A stretch of DNA of 64,000 bases from positions 62,001 to 126,000 of the forward strand of contig MSHB01000015.1 in assembly GCA_001940985.1 (NCBI GenBank), in the 5' to 3' direction. Below are positions 27,379-36,982 of this stretch, piece by piece; position 1 is the stretch's first letter; every line of letters starts with the position of its first letter. The position numbers and the translations under genes were made by a program. The notes under the pieces were generated by a model. The model saw nothing but the letters and a program-made list of their open reading frames with translations. It was not told the origin of the DNA and made no database searches. Origin of the DNA: Mollicutes bacterium Phil14. GTDB lineage: Bacteria; Bacillota_I; Bacilli_A; ML615J-28; CAG-698.

Positions 27379-28318
27379 ATTTATCTACCTTTTTAATTTT
27401 GCCAAAGTGGCAACAATAATTTAATACTTTATCGTGCTTAACATTCATCAAAAAATCCATTTCTTCAGTTGGTTTAATAAACTCAACATTCATATAATGT
27501 ACGAGACAATAATTCCACTTAATATTATAGTTGTTACCATATTCACCAACTTTTTTACAAAACATTCTAATTGGAGCAGAAATTGCAAATACCCATATTG
27601 GTGTACAAATTGTTATTTCTCTATATTTTGTAAAATCTATATTTAATTCTTCCATTTCCATAGGCCATTTATGCATTCCAAAGCGTCCAGACCACCAAAA
27701 ACCTAAATCTCCAGATATTTTTTCCTTAGTTTTTATTTCATAAATATCTGCACCTATTTTATTTGCTATTTCATAAGCAACCTTTCTTGTATAACCAGTT
27801 CTCGAAAAATAAATTACAGCTTTACTGCTATCACTACCAATATTGTTATAATCATTTATATTAAACATAAAAGTTGCTTGCTTGCATCTAATTAAACATA
27901 ATAATCCAGTAATAAATTGTAAAAAACCAAAGATAAAGTAAATTGTTGACATAAAGTTAAGAGGAAAGATGATGAATTGAATTGTTATCCATAACATTAA
28001 TGTTATTCCAAATATCATTCCCAACAAAACACCTTTTTTTCTAATCACATCATTTTTGTTAAGTAAGAGAAGAGATGCTGTCATATTGCTAGTACCATTT
28101 ACAATAATCAAAGCAATTCCAGAAAAAGTAAAGTTTTGAAATAAAACGTCAGCAAATGGAAGTTTTTGAAAATATGGTAATAAATCAATAAATCCAAATG
28201 TTTTTCCACTTGGTTCTAAAACCATTGCAAAACCACCAAATAGTGCACATATTCCAATAAATAAGCACCAAAAAATCAATATATTTTTTAACACTTTATT
28301 TTTCTTACTTTCAAACAT
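27368..28318 (-). CDS. Membrane protein with C-terminal flavodoxin domain
   Basis: The 316-residue protein has about four transmembrane helices in its first 145 residues and a flavodoxin-like domain from about residue 167, opening with the FMN phosphate loop YFSRTGYTRKVA and followed by TPIWVFAISAPIRMF. The fusion suggests electron transfer to or from a membrane partner. It overlaps the YoaP-like gene by eight bases and the GNAT gene by 11. Operon neighbours include a second, damaged, flavodoxin-fold gene. The function is unknown; the domain call is confident. Confidence 0.82.
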   Translation of the reverse strand: MFESKKNKVLKNILIFWCLFIGICALFGGFAMVLEPSGKTFGFIDLLPYFQKLPFADVLFQNFTFSGIALIIVNGTSNMTASLLLLNKNDVIRKKGVLLGMIFGITLMLWITIQFIIFPLNFMSTIYFIFGFLQFITGLLCLIRCKQATFMFNINDYNNIGSDSSKAVIYFSRTGYTRKVAYEIANKIGADIYEIKTKEKISGDLGFWWSGRFGMHKWPMEMEELNIDFTKYREITICTPIWVFAISAPIRMFCKKVGEYGNNYNIKWNYCLVHYMNVEFIKPTEEMDFLMNVKHDKVLNYCCHFGKIKKVDKYDN

Positions 28319-29075
28319 TATTCACACCTAATTCTTCAACAAGTTTTAAAAATTTGTTTTCTGATAATATTTCATTAGTTATATACTTTCCATTATAAAA
28401 TAATGCATAATTAGTCCAAGCACATGGAGCATTTTGAGCTTCTTCCTTTGTCTTTATCAAAATGCTTTCAAATTCTATTTTTCTTTCTTTAGCCAAATTT
28501 TCGATTAAAGGAACATACTTTGCTGTAAACGGACATCCATTAGTATAATAAAGCACAAATCCATTTTTATTAATGGTTGGATTTTTAGCTTGTTCTTTAA
28601 AAATAGGCACTTTTTCATTTTCATTAAATGGAAAATATAATAGCACATAATTGGGATTTGCTTTATCACAAATTTTAAATCCTTTATGAAGTAAAAATTT
28701 TTGTTCTAATAAAAATGGTGATTTCTTAACTGCTGCAATTGCCGTTACACCTTTTTTTCCCTTTTCTTTAGCATCATTAATACAATAATCTAGCAAATCA
28801 TTGGAATATTTGTGTCCTTTAAAACTTCCAGAAACCCATAAACAGTTAATATGAAAAAAACCACTAGCATCAATTGGAACCCATGCATATTCAGCAGGTA
28901 TGTATTCAATAAAACACTTACCCCTTTCAACTGATTTATAAAATACTAAACCTTCATCTATCCTATCTTTAAGCCAACATTTTTTACTAATAACTTGAGG
29001 ATCATTATTATTAGAAATAGCGCAACAAATATGTTCTTTATCAATGTTGTCTTTAGTAATTTTCACATATTCCAT
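28311..29075 (-). CDS. yoaP: YoaP-like protein: GNAT domain plus thioredoxin-fold C-terminus
   Basis: The 254-residue protein has an N-terminal GNAT domain (about residues 1-150; INCLWVSGSFKGHKYSNDLL) and a C-terminal thioredoxin-like domain opening with VLYYTNGCPFTAKYVPLIEN and ending in NAPCAWTNYALFYNGKYIT. This matches the arrangement of Bacillus YoaP and its dedicated C-terminal domain. Substrate unknown. The single Cys in GCPF and the later PCAW cysteine could be redox-active, in keeping with flavodoxin-type neighbours. It starts two bases after the end of the restored frame of the upstream pseudogene. Confidence 0.82.
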   Translation of the reverse strand: MEYVKITKDNIDKEHICCAISNNNDPQVISKKCWLKDRIDEGLVFYKSVERGKCFIEYIPAEYAWVPIDASGFFHINCLWVSGSFKGHKYSNDLLDYCINDAKEKGKKGVTAIAAVKKSPFLLEQKFLLHKGFKICDKANPNYVLLYFPFNENEKVPIFKEQAKNPTINKNGFVLYYTNGCPFTAKYVPLIENLAKERKIEFESILIKTKEEAQNAPCAWTNYALFYNGKYITNEILSENKFLKLVEELGVNNV

Positions 29076-29077
29076 TT

Positions 29078-29772
29078 CTATATTTCTCCATTACAAATTT
29101 TAGCATAGATATCTTCTGGTATCATAGGTTTTTTAACTCTTCTATCATATCTATTAATAATTCCATATTTAATGCATACATTTTTCCCGCTTCTTTAACT
29201 TTTTCTAAAAATGGCATTGTTACTTCTTTTGCTTCTGTAGCATTAAGCATTGGGCTTTCAGGAACAGTTATTATTGTATGGTTGTTGGGAAACATCAATT
29301 CAAACTCTTTTATCATTGCTTCAAAATTATTTTTGCTATTAGGGAATCCACATCCACAAATCATAACATAACTTAAATGGGAAAAATCTGCTTGACTAAC
29401 ATGGGCATATCTATCACTATTTTTGGTCATTTTCATACTCGAAAGAGGCATTGTCCTATCTAGCAAAACTTTCAAGTTTGCTGGCATACCATAGCAATAT
29501 AAAGGAAAACTAAACAATAATACATCACTATTTAAAATATCATTTAGTATACCTTCCATATCATCTTTTTGAACACATATCCCACCATTTCTTTTACATG
29601 TGAAGCAACCCTTACAATAATTTATTTTTTTATCAATTGTATTGATCATATTTACATTAATACTTTTAATTTCTTTCATACCATCCAAAAATGCTCTAGT
29701 GATATGCATTGTATCACTTGCATCTTTTTTAGGACTTCCATTTATAACCTATACATTAAGTTCTTTTTTCAT
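29078..29772 (-). pseudogene. Flavodoxin-fold NAD(P)H-dependent FMN reductase, two lesions
   Basis: Translation should begin at ATG 29772, which abuts the TAA of the ABC permease gene and follows GAAAGG. It reads MKKELNV, then an in-frame TAG (29751-29749), then VINGSPKKDASDTMHITRAF, the normal FMN-binding start of the family. The open part (29709 down) contains INYCKGCFTCKRNGGICVQKDDM and FPLYCYGMPANLKVLLDRT. Near the end, six A residues at 29134-29129 appear one short: adding one restores EELKKPMIPEDIYAKICNGEI ending at TAG 29080. One nonsense codon and one frameshift therefore separate this from a 230-residue enzyme. Both could be real decay or sequence error. Confidence 0.85.
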
Positions 29773-30669
29773 TTATTCTCTACCTTTCTTAACTAAATTA
29801 ATCAAAACATATATACCTATTAAAATTAATATACTTGAAATTAAAATAATATACATTCCAGCAATGCTTACATCTTTTTCAAAAAAACTCAAATTACAAT
29901 CTATACTCTTTTTAATGCTAGAAACAATTTCTTCAGGAATACCTTCTTTTCCCATTGCCCTAAAGACACCTTTTAAAGAATGATTTCTTATTAATGAAGT
30001 TCCATATGTTCCTGGAAGAAAACTCAACACTTTCTGTAAACCACTTCCAAAACTAGATATAGGCATATAAGCTCCACAAATGAAACCATATCCAGCTGAT
30101 ACTATCGTTCCTACAGCCGATGCTTGACCATTTGTACTTAAAAAAACATTAATTATTGAAGAAATGGCTGTACCAAACATTGTCACTAAAAAGACATCAA
30201 GTAATAGCAACAAACAATCTCCAAAAGTAAAAAACCAACCAGTAAAAGCTATGTATATAAAACTTGCCGCAACCGCTATATAACTAATAATTAAAGTTGT
30301 AATTAATGAAGCAAAATAATATGAAAGTGATAAAATAGATTTTTTAACTGGCGTTACCAAAAAGTCTTTTCTAGCACCAGAAGTTTTATCTTGTACCATT
30401 AACAAATTTGAACAAAATGCTACTGTAACACAACAAACGGCAAGCAAAGATGAACACAACTGTCCACCTACAGTACCATTAATTATTTTTTCACTAATTG
30501 AAAAACCTTCTGGTAAAGCACTAACAAAACTATCATGATATACATTACCTAAAAATGTTGTATATAATACAAGCAAAATAATAGGTGTAATTAATGCCGA
30601 AAAAAACATTCCTTTATCTTTAAAGAATAATTGTATATTTCTCTTTGTAATTGCTATAAAAGTTTTCAT
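29773..30669 (-). CDS. ABC-2 type transporter permease
   Basis: The 298-residue protein has six transmembrane helices with an ABC-2 layout: TPIILLVLYTTFLG near residue 35, a cluster at 95-150 with the coupling segment KTSGARKDFLVTPVKKS, and a final helix at the C-terminus. GGAGGT is seven bases from ATG 30669, which I prefer over the longer frame to 30687. It follows the ATPase gene by one base and clearly pairs with it. Drug or lipid export under TetR control is the usual job of such pairs. Confidence 0.9.
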   Translation of the reverse strand: MKTFIAITKRNIQLFFKDKGMFFSALITPIILLVLYTTFLGNVYHDSFVSALPEGFSISEKIINGTVGGQLCSSLLAVCCVTVAFCSNLLMVQDKTSGARKDFLVTPVKKSILSLSYYFASLITTLIISYIAVAASFIYIAFTGWFFTFGDCLLLLLDVFLVTMFGTAISSIINVFLSTNGQASAVGTIVSAGYGFICGAYMPISSFGSGLQKVLSFLPGTYGTSLIRNHSLKGVFRAMGKEGIPEEIVSSIKKSIDCNLSFFEKDVSIAGMYIILISSILILIGIYVLINLVKKGRE

Positions 30670-30670
30670 T

Positions 30671-31579
30671 TTAATTACCTCCAACAAGTTTCTTTCCTGT
30701 AACTGTTAAAAACACATCATCCATTTTTCCTTTTGTTATTTCAAAATCAACAAAAATCTCTGGATATTTAATAATTAAGTCCCTTGCAACCTTAGGATTT
30801 TCAACTTCTACTCTATATGCATCTCTAATTTTTTCATATTTGAAACCTAATTTTTCAATTTTCTCTAATTCAACTCCATAAACCGTAATATAGTCACCAG
30901 CATAACTATTTTTTAGTTGTAACGGTGTTCCTTCAGCAACTATTTTACCATCATCTAATATTACTACATAATCAGCATCAACAACTTCTTCCATATAATG
31001 AGTTGTTAAAAATACTGTCATTTTTTCGTTTTTTCTACAATCTTCAATAACTTTCCAAAGAGTTTTACGAGTTTGAGGATCTAAGCCTGTTGTTGGTTCA
31101 TCTAACACAAGAATTTTAGGATTATGTATTAAAGCTCTTGCAACATCTATTCTTCTTCTTTGACCACCAGATAATTTACCAACAGTCCTATCCAATAAAT
31201 TTTTAAAATCTAAAATTTCAGAAAGTGTTTCTATTCTCTTAGTTGCCTCTTGGCCATATATTCCATATAAACTAGCTCGAGAATATAAATTATTTCTAAC
31301 TGACAAAGAACTATCTAATACCGAGTTTTGAAAAACTACTCCGATTTCTTTACTTATTTCTGATAAATTATTTTCTATGTTGTAACCATCTATTATAACA
31401 TCACCACTATTTTTACTTAATGTTCCACACATAATTGAGATAGTAGTGGATTTTCCAGCACCGTTAATTCCTAAAAATGCAAATAGTTCTCCTTGCTTAA
31501 CACAAAATGATAGATCTTTAACAGCGTGTAAATCACCATAAAATTTGTTCAAATTATTAATTTCAATTATATTATTCAT
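30671..31579 (-). CDS. ABC transporter ATP-binding protein (DrrA-like)
   Basis: The 302-residue ATPase has Walker A GINGAGKST (about residue 37), signature LSGGQRRRIDVARAL, Walker B ILVLDEPTTGLDPQT and switch His in LTTHYMEE, plus a C-terminal extension typical of DrrA/CcmA-type drug exporters (DYITVYGVELEKIEKLG, VFLTVTGKKL). It sits between tetR and the permease gene. AGGAGG precedes the ATG. The substrate is unknown. Confidence 0.93.
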   Translation of the reverse strand: MNNIIEINNLNKFYGDLHAVKDLSFCVKQGELFAFLGINGAGKSTTISIMCGTLSKNSGDVIIDGYNIENNLSEISKEIGVVFQNSVLDSSLSVRNNLYSRASLYGIYGQEATKRIETLSEILDFKNLLDRTVGKLSGGQRRRIDVARALIHNPKILVLDEPTTGLDPQTRKTLWKVIEDCRKNEKMTVFLTTHYMEEVVDADYVVILDDGKIVAEGTPLQLKNSYAGDYITVYGVELEKIEKLGFKYEKIRDAYRVEVENPKVARDLIIKYPEIFVDFEITKGKMDDVFLTVTGKKLVGGN

Positions 31580-31588
31580 TCTGTCCTC

Positions 31589-32194
31589 CTATTTACTTAT
31601 TTCAAACATTTCTTTTGAAGTCTCTTCATCTAATCCCATAATAATATTAATATTTTTTCTGACATCGTCAGTTACGCTTTCTACCCAATCAGCATCTTCA
31701 TGTAAAATAATACTACCTACCCCATGGGCTAAAAAGACTGACATTAATCTTGAATCCATTTTTGGTTTAGCACCAAAAGTTATTAAAATATCAATAATAT
31801 CTTTTAGATATGGCTCTATAATTGTTAGAGTTTGCTCTCTAATTGCCCAACGTATTGTTCTATGAATGTTATTCGCATACACATCTCTAAATTCTCGAAC
31901 TTTTTTCTTCATATAAGCAAAAAATCTATACAAGGCTTTATATGGCACTTGTTTTGTCTCATTAACAAGTTCTTCAAAATCTTTTTTATATGGATCAAAA
32001 AATCTTTCCAAAACGTCAGTGAATATATCATCTTTAGTTTTATAATAGTAGTAAAATAAACCTACTTCACATCCTACTTCATCAACAATACTTCTTACAC
32101 TAGTCCCATCAAATCCATTTTGAAAGAATTTTTTTGAGGCAACTTCAATCATTTTGTTTTTAGTTCCTTGATTATACATAGGTTTTCTCGGCAC
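31589..32194 (-). CDS. TetR family transcriptional regulator
   Basis: The 201-residue protein has an N-terminal TetR helix-turn-helix (KMIEVASKKFFQNGFDGTSVRSIVDEVGCEVGLFYYYYKTKDDIF) and a C-terminal ligand domain with no recognised specificity. It is the first gene of a seven-gene operon containing an ABC exporter and probably represses it. The start is GTG 32194, five bases after GAGGTG. The promoter is just upstream. Confidence 0.92.
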   Translation of the reverse strand: MPRKPMYNQGTKNKMIEVASKKFFQNGFDGTSVRSIVDEVGCEVGLFYYYYKTKDDIFTDVLERFFDPYKKDFEELVNETKQVPYKALYRFFAYMKKKVREFRDVYANNIHRTIRWAIREQTLTIIEPYLKDIIDILITFGAKPKMDSRLMSVFLAHGVGSIILHEDADWVESVTDDVRKNINIIMGLDEETSKEMFEISK

Positions 32195-32223
32195 ACTCTC
32201 ACCTCATTACTGAATTATGCTCA

Positions 32224-32252
32224 ATTATAACACTCATTATTATATAAGTCAA
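32224..32252 (-). promoter_or_regulatory. Promoter of tetR-ABC operon
   Basis: TTGACT (32252-32247) and TATAAT (32229-32224) have a 17-base spacer, with an extended TGT before the -10. No perfect palindrome typical of a TetR operator overlaps it. Confidence 0.75.
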
Positions 32253-32254
32253 AT

Positions 32255-32288
32255 AAAAACAGATATATTTTTCAACATATCCGTTTTT
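32255..32288 (-). terminator. Terminator of SNF2 helicase gene
   Basis: A 12-base-pair stem including one G-U pair (32277-32288 with 32255-32266) encloses a ten-base loop; A residues precede and U residues close the stem on the minus strand. It abuts the tetR promoter. Confidence 0.75.
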
Positions 32289-32295
32289 AACTTTA

Positions 32296-35200
32296 TTATT
32301 TTAAAATATATTTTAAGTCTTCCGCAGATAAACTTAAAATTGCACTATCATCATTAGTTATCAAACTATTTACAATATCTTTTTTGGCATTTTGAAGTTC
32401 AATTACCTTTTGTTCTATAGAGTCTTTACAAATAATTTTAATTACTTGTACGACATTTTTTTGTCCTATTCTATGAGCTCTGTCACTAGCTTGATTTTCA
32501 GCAGCAATATTCCACCAAGGATCTAAATGAACAACAATATCAGCTCCGATAAGATTCAAACCTGTTCCACCAGCCTTCAATGAAACTAATATAACTTTGT
32601 ATTTATCGGTTTCATTAAAATCATTAGCAATAGTGATTCTTTCAAATGCAGTAGTATCTCCTGTGATTTTTGCAAAAGGAACATCTTTTTCTTTTAATAT
32701 TTTTTCCAAATTAATAAAAGCCTTGGTAAATTGACTAAAAATTATTATTTTATGTTCTATAATATACTCATCTATTATTTCACCAATTGCCTCACCTTTA
32801 CAAGATGAATCATTATATTCATCTATAAACATGCTTGGATCTACACATAACTGACGAAGTCTAGTAAGAGACGCTAATATTTCTATATTATTCTTATTTT
32901 TATTAGTAGAGTCTTCTAATAAAATTTTAGTTTTTAATAATTGAGCATCATAATATTTTTTTTGCTCTTCTCCCATCTGAACAATTCTAATTGTTTCAAT
33001 TTTTTCTGGTAAATCTTTTAGAACATCTTGCTTTGTCCTTCTCAATATAAATGGTGTAATTTTCATTACTAACTTTTTAGTGGCTTCGCTATCTTTTTCA
33101 ATAATTCTTTTTTCATAACTTGATTTGAATTCAGAATAATTATACAAATAGTTTGGCATTAAAAAATCAAATATGCTCCACAAATCAATGACTGAATTTT
33201 CTATAGGTGTACCAGTCAAAACAAACCTCAATTCAGAATTAATCTTTTTAACTGACTGAGCCTTTAGTGTTGTATGATTTTTAATAAATTGAGCCTCATC
33301 TAATATTAAGTATCTAAAATTAAATTTATTAAATAATTCTAATTCATTTTTCAAACTATCATAAGAAATTAAAAATGCTTGCTTTTTATTAGCATCATAA
33401 TTATTCATTATTTTATGACGTTCATTACTAGTACCAATAACTGGATACACTTCAATGTCGCTAGCCCATTTATTAAATTCACTATTCCAATTGTATACTA
33501 AACTTTTTGGACAAACAATTAAAGAAGGCATATCATTTTCATCGCTCGCCAATACTGAAATAATTTCTAAACTTTTTCCTAATCCCATGTCATCTGCCAG
33601 TATTCCACTAAATGCATATTTAGATAAAATCTTAATCCATTTATAAGCCTCAATTTGATAATCTCTCATAACATTGGCAAATTTTTCAGGAACACAAAAT
33701 TGAGAATCCTTATAGTTAGATATTTCAGTTATCATATCTTTAATTTTTCCACTAACTTTAATTCCAGAATAATCTAAATCACTCATCAATTTTAAACTTT
33801 GATACAAAGGTATTTTTTGATTAGTCTTCAAATGATGAGGATCTAATTTCAATTCTTCAACTATACCAAGTAATTCTTTAGCTTCAGTGTCACTAACTTT
33901 TACAATAGTATTATTATTTAGTTTAACATATTTAATCTTTTTTCTCAAAGAAGAAATAATCTTAAACAAATCTTCTTCACTATATTCACTTTCTTCAAAA
34001 CAAACATCTAATAGTCCAGTATTATATCCCATATAAACATTTGTTTTTTTATATTCCTTAGCTTTTATGTTTTTTATATTCTCTGATAAAAAGACTGTAG
34101 CTATTTCTTTTAATAAAGAAAAATCCGCTCTTAAAAAGTTATATATTCTATCGTTACTATCAATAACATTATTCTCAAAACCGAAATTATTTAAAATGTT
34201 TTGATATTTATTATATTTTTTAAACATTTGTAATTGATTACTAACTTTATCAATTTTGATTTCTTTGCCATCAACTATTAGTTTATCATAATATGATATA
34301 GTTCCACTTTGATAATCAAAATATATTTCTATATTTAAATCTTTCAGATCAAAATCAGATTTAATTTCTTGACTAATCACAAAATCATCCATAAATCTTG
34401 CATAAATTTCACTTATAAATTCTTTTTTAATCAAACTAATATTCATATCACTAGTAATAAGTTTTGCATGAATTGGTCTAAGTTCCTTTGAAGAAATCAA
34501 TGGATATATTTTTCCATCAGCAACAAAATAATCATATTCAAATCCATTAGCAACAAATCCTTTTAGTTTTTCACAATTAGATTTATTACGTGAATAAACG
34601 TTATAATTCTCATCAACATAAATTTCAAGCTCTATCGGTTCCATAACCAATAGTTTAGAAGCTGGTGAAGAACCATATTCCAAATTAACTTCTGAGCTAT
34701 TATTAATAATCTTGTCAAAATTTCTATCAGATATGCTAACATATCTATTATCTCCATAATAATATGCACTTTGAAATCTATTATCTCCTAGTAGCATTTC
34801 TAATAGTTCTTTACTTTTTTCATCAAACGAATCAATATTGTGATTAAAACTAAAACTCTTACCATATTCATAATAATTTTTATTAATAATATTATGAATA
34901 AATTCAGTATAATTTTTTATAACATATAATTTCGAAATACCTATTTTGAAACTAACAAGTTTATTTTGAGAACCAAAATTATTATTTATAAATATACAAG
35001 GCTCCAAATGAACTTCTTCATTAGTTTTAGAGACTTCATCTTTTTTTACAATACCTAATAATTCATTAAATGTTTTCTTAGCTCGACGTTTTAGTTCTTT
35101 TTCATATTTGATTCTTTCTTCTTCTTCCAAAGCAACAAATGATTTTTCAATATTGTCCTTACCAACTTTTAAATAATATCTGTGAATCACCAATAAAATA

Positions 35201-36900
35201 ATTTTAAGGAAATCAGAATCATCACCAAGAAAGGCATGATATAAAAAGATTTCATTTTCATCAATGATCATTGATAATATTTCACCTAATCTATCGCACG
35301 CAACACTAATACTAATAATGCGTGGATTAGAAGCTAAAGTAATATTAAAGTTAAACTTTTTTTCTAAAAGATCAGTTATTTCTTCATAATCTTCAATAAT
35401 ATTTAAATCTTGAACTATTTCCGAAACATTATTGATATTAACTCTTTTTTTGTATAAAGCAAAATCTACATTATCACATCTTACCCACTCACGAAATTGA
35501 CGTTTTTTTCTACTATCTATATATCTTCTATAATTTACTACTTCAATTAATAGATATGCTAAAAATCTTCCGTTTTTAAATTTAATCAATTTTTCAATAA
35601 TTTCATGAAAATCATCAACCTCTTTAGCTGAATCAAATGCGATACTGTTAGAAGTACTTAAACCTATATCAAGTAAGCAATCATAAATTTTCATTTCATT
35701 TTCAGAAGAATTTATTATATCCCATTTATTTAGCAGAGCAGTAAATCCTTCTTTTTTTGATAACTCAATATTAAAATCAATATCATTTCCATATTTATTA
35801 ATAATATCATTTATAATCTTTTGATTTTTTGCAAATAAAGAAAAGTTTTTAATGAAAAAAGTTTTCAATTCCGAATCACTTAAAAGTTTTAGTATACTTT
35901 CTAATTCGCTAGTTATATTAGTACTATTACATATTTTTAATAATATTTTTTCTTTAACACTATATTCCCAGTTATTAATATATTTTTCTACTACTTCCAA
36001 GTCATCAATATTAAAATTACCTTTATTAATAAAAATACGTTCTGGCATTTCTTCATTATTTTCTTCTAAAATTTTTGAGTAATACCACATTATAAAATTA
36101 TTGTTATAATAATTATTTTCTATTTGTTCTAATCCAATTTTTGTATCTATATATTCATACAATAAGCGGCTCTTTAAATAATCAATGTATTTTTTCTTTG
36201 CATTTGTTACACCAGATTGTCTAGCTCTTTTTTCTAAAAAACTATAAAATTCATAAGCTCTAGCTCTATCGGTAATTTTAAAAATAGTTTCCCCAAGATA
36301 AAATAAACCTTTTATATTATAATCATTAATATCCACATTAAGTATTAAAACAAATAATTTTTTATATTCTTCATCATCAACTTTTATATCAAAAGAAAAC
36401 ACTCTTTTAAAGTACATGTCACGTTGTATATTAGTTAATCTACGAATATTTATATCTGATACCAAAACAATATATCTTTTTAAATCATCGAAATCATAGT
36501 TTTTTTTAATCATTTCTAAATAGCTATATGTTTTGATTAACAAACTAACAAAATCTAAAGGACTATAATTAAGTGAAAAGCGATATAAATTTAATATATC
36601 ATCAATTTCTTGTTGTTTATAATATAAATATAGAAAACTACAAACAAGTTCTTTTTCTTTAATATCAAGAACATTAGATACATATGAAAAATCTTTTTTA
36701 TTAAAATTAAACTTTAAGATATCATTGTTTTTAAAGCCAATTATTAATCTATCATCAGTTTCTTCTAATATATTGAACTCATTACTAGTATATAAATCAA
36801 ATCCCATTAAAATATCTTCTTGGGAAAAATCAGTTATAAATTTTTCATGATTTAAATAATATTTTATATTAAAATTAGAAGCTATTGTTGTATCTTTCAT
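32296..36900 (-). CDS. Large SNF2-family helicase-like ATPase
   Basis: The 1534-residue protein has a complete SNF2 motor in its last 440 residues: motif I ILADDMGLGKSLE (about 1100), motif II LILDEAQFIKN (about 1200), GTPIENSVIDLWSIFDF, and motif VI QASDRAHRIGQ (about 1470). The first 1000 or so residues are helical and lack recognisable motifs; some may match the bacterial SNF2-associated domain. Such proteins remodel protein-DNA complexes, RapA-like, though substrates are unknown. GGAGGA is five bases from ATG 36900, so the longer frame to 36930 is rejected. It is monocistronic. No methylase, nuclease or other defence gene is adjacent. Confidence 0.9.
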   Translation of the reverse strand: MKDTTIASNFNIKYYLNHEKFITDFSQEDILMGFDLYTSNEFNILEETDDRLIIGFKNNDILKFNFNKKDFSYVSNVLDIKEKELVCSFLYLYYKQQEIDDILNLYRFSLNYSPLDFVSLLIKTYSYLEMIKKNYDFDDLKRYIVLVSDINIRRLTNIQRDMYFKRVFSFDIKVDDEEYKKLFVLILNVDINDYNIKGLFYLGETIFKITDRARAYEFYSFLEKRARQSGVTNAKKKYIDYLKSRLLYEYIDTKIGLEQIENNYYNNNFIMWYYSKILEENNEEMPERIFINKGNFNIDDLEVVEKYINNWEYSVKEKILLKICNSTNITSELESILKLLSDSELKTFFIKNFSLFAKNQKIINDIINKYGNDIDFNIELSKKEGFTALLNKWDIINSSENEMKIYDCLLDIGLSTSNSIAFDSAKEVDDFHEIIEKLIKFKNGRFLAYLLIEVVNYRRYIDSRKKRQFREWVRCDNVDFALYKKRVNINNVSEIVQDLNIIEDYEEITDLLEKKFNFNITLASNPRIISISVACDRLGEILSMIIDENEIFLYHAFLGDDSDFLKIILLVIHRYYLKVGKDNIEKSFVALEEEERIKYEKELKRRAKKTFNELLGIVKKDEVSKTNEEVHLEPCIFINNNFGSQNKLVSFKIGISKLYVIKNYTEFIHNIINKNYYEYGKSFSFNHNIDSFDEKSKELLEMLLGDNRFQSAYYYGDNRYVSISDRNFDKIINNSSEVNLEYGSSPASKLLVMEPIELEIYVDENYNVYSRNKSNCEKLKGFVANGFEYDYFVADGKIYPLISSKELRPIHAKLITSDMNISLIKKEFISEIYARFMDDFVISQEIKSDFDLKDLNIEIYFDYQSGTISYYDKLIVDGKEIKIDKVSNQLQMFKKYNKYQNILNNFGFENNVIDSNDRIYNFLRADFSLLKEIATVFLSENIKNIKAKEYKKTNVYMGYNTGLLDVCFEESEYSEEDLFKIISSLRKKIKYVKLNNNTIVKVSDTEAKELLGIVEELKLDPHHLKTNQKIPLYQSLKLMSDLDYSGIKVSGKIKDMITEISNYKDSQFCVPEKFANVMRDYQIEAYKWIKILSKYAFSGILADDMGLGKSLEIISVLASDENDMPSLIVCPKSLVYNWNSEFNKWASDIEVYPVIGTSNERHKIMNNYDANKKQAFLISYDSLKNELELFNKFNFRYLILDEAQFIKNHTTLKAQSVKKINSELRFVLTGTPIENSVIDLWSIFDFLMPNYLYNYSEFKSSYEKRIIEKDSEATKKLVMKITPFILRRTKQDVLKDLPEKIETIRIVQMGEEQKKYYDAQLLKTKILLEDSTNKNKNNIEILASLTRLRQLCVDPSMFIDEYNDSSCKGEAIGEIIDEYIIEHKIIIFSQFTKAFINLEKILKEKDVPFAKITGDTTAFERITIANDFNETDKYKVILVSLKAGGTGLNLIGADIVVHLDPWWNIAAENQASDRAHRIGQKNVVQVIKIICKDSIEQKVIELQNAKKDIVNSLITNDDSAILSLSAEDLKYILK

Positions 36901-36928
36901 AGATATCCTCCATTTTTTATCACTCTTC

Positions 36929-36937
36929 ATTATATCA
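36929..36937 (-). promoter_or_regulatory. Extended -10 promoter of SNF2 gene
   Basis: TGATATAAT on the minus strand gives TG-N-TATAAT (TATAAT 36934-36929). No good -35 is seen at the normal distance. Confidence 0.55.
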
Positions 36938-36960
36938 TACTTTTTTCATTTTTTGAAATA

Positions 36961-36982
36961 AAAAAATCAGTTTTTAAACTGA
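36961..36982 (-). terminator. Terminator overlapping stop of small acidic protein gene
   Basis: A seven-base-pair stem (36976-36982 with 36967-36973) with a two-base gap is followed by six U residues (36966-36961). The stop codon at 36976-36974 lies in the hairpin. The tight loop would open to four bases in practice. Confidence 0.65.

Noticed and set aside
29749..29751. TAG read as a recoded amino acid
   Set aside because: TAG ends other intact genes in the window (for example at 27368 and 38661), and a second lesion occurs in the same gene, so decay or error is simpler.
32296..36900. SNF2 helicase as part of a phage-defence island
   Set aside because: Neighbours are a peptidase, mutase and regulator operon; no nuclease, methylase or phage marker is nearby.
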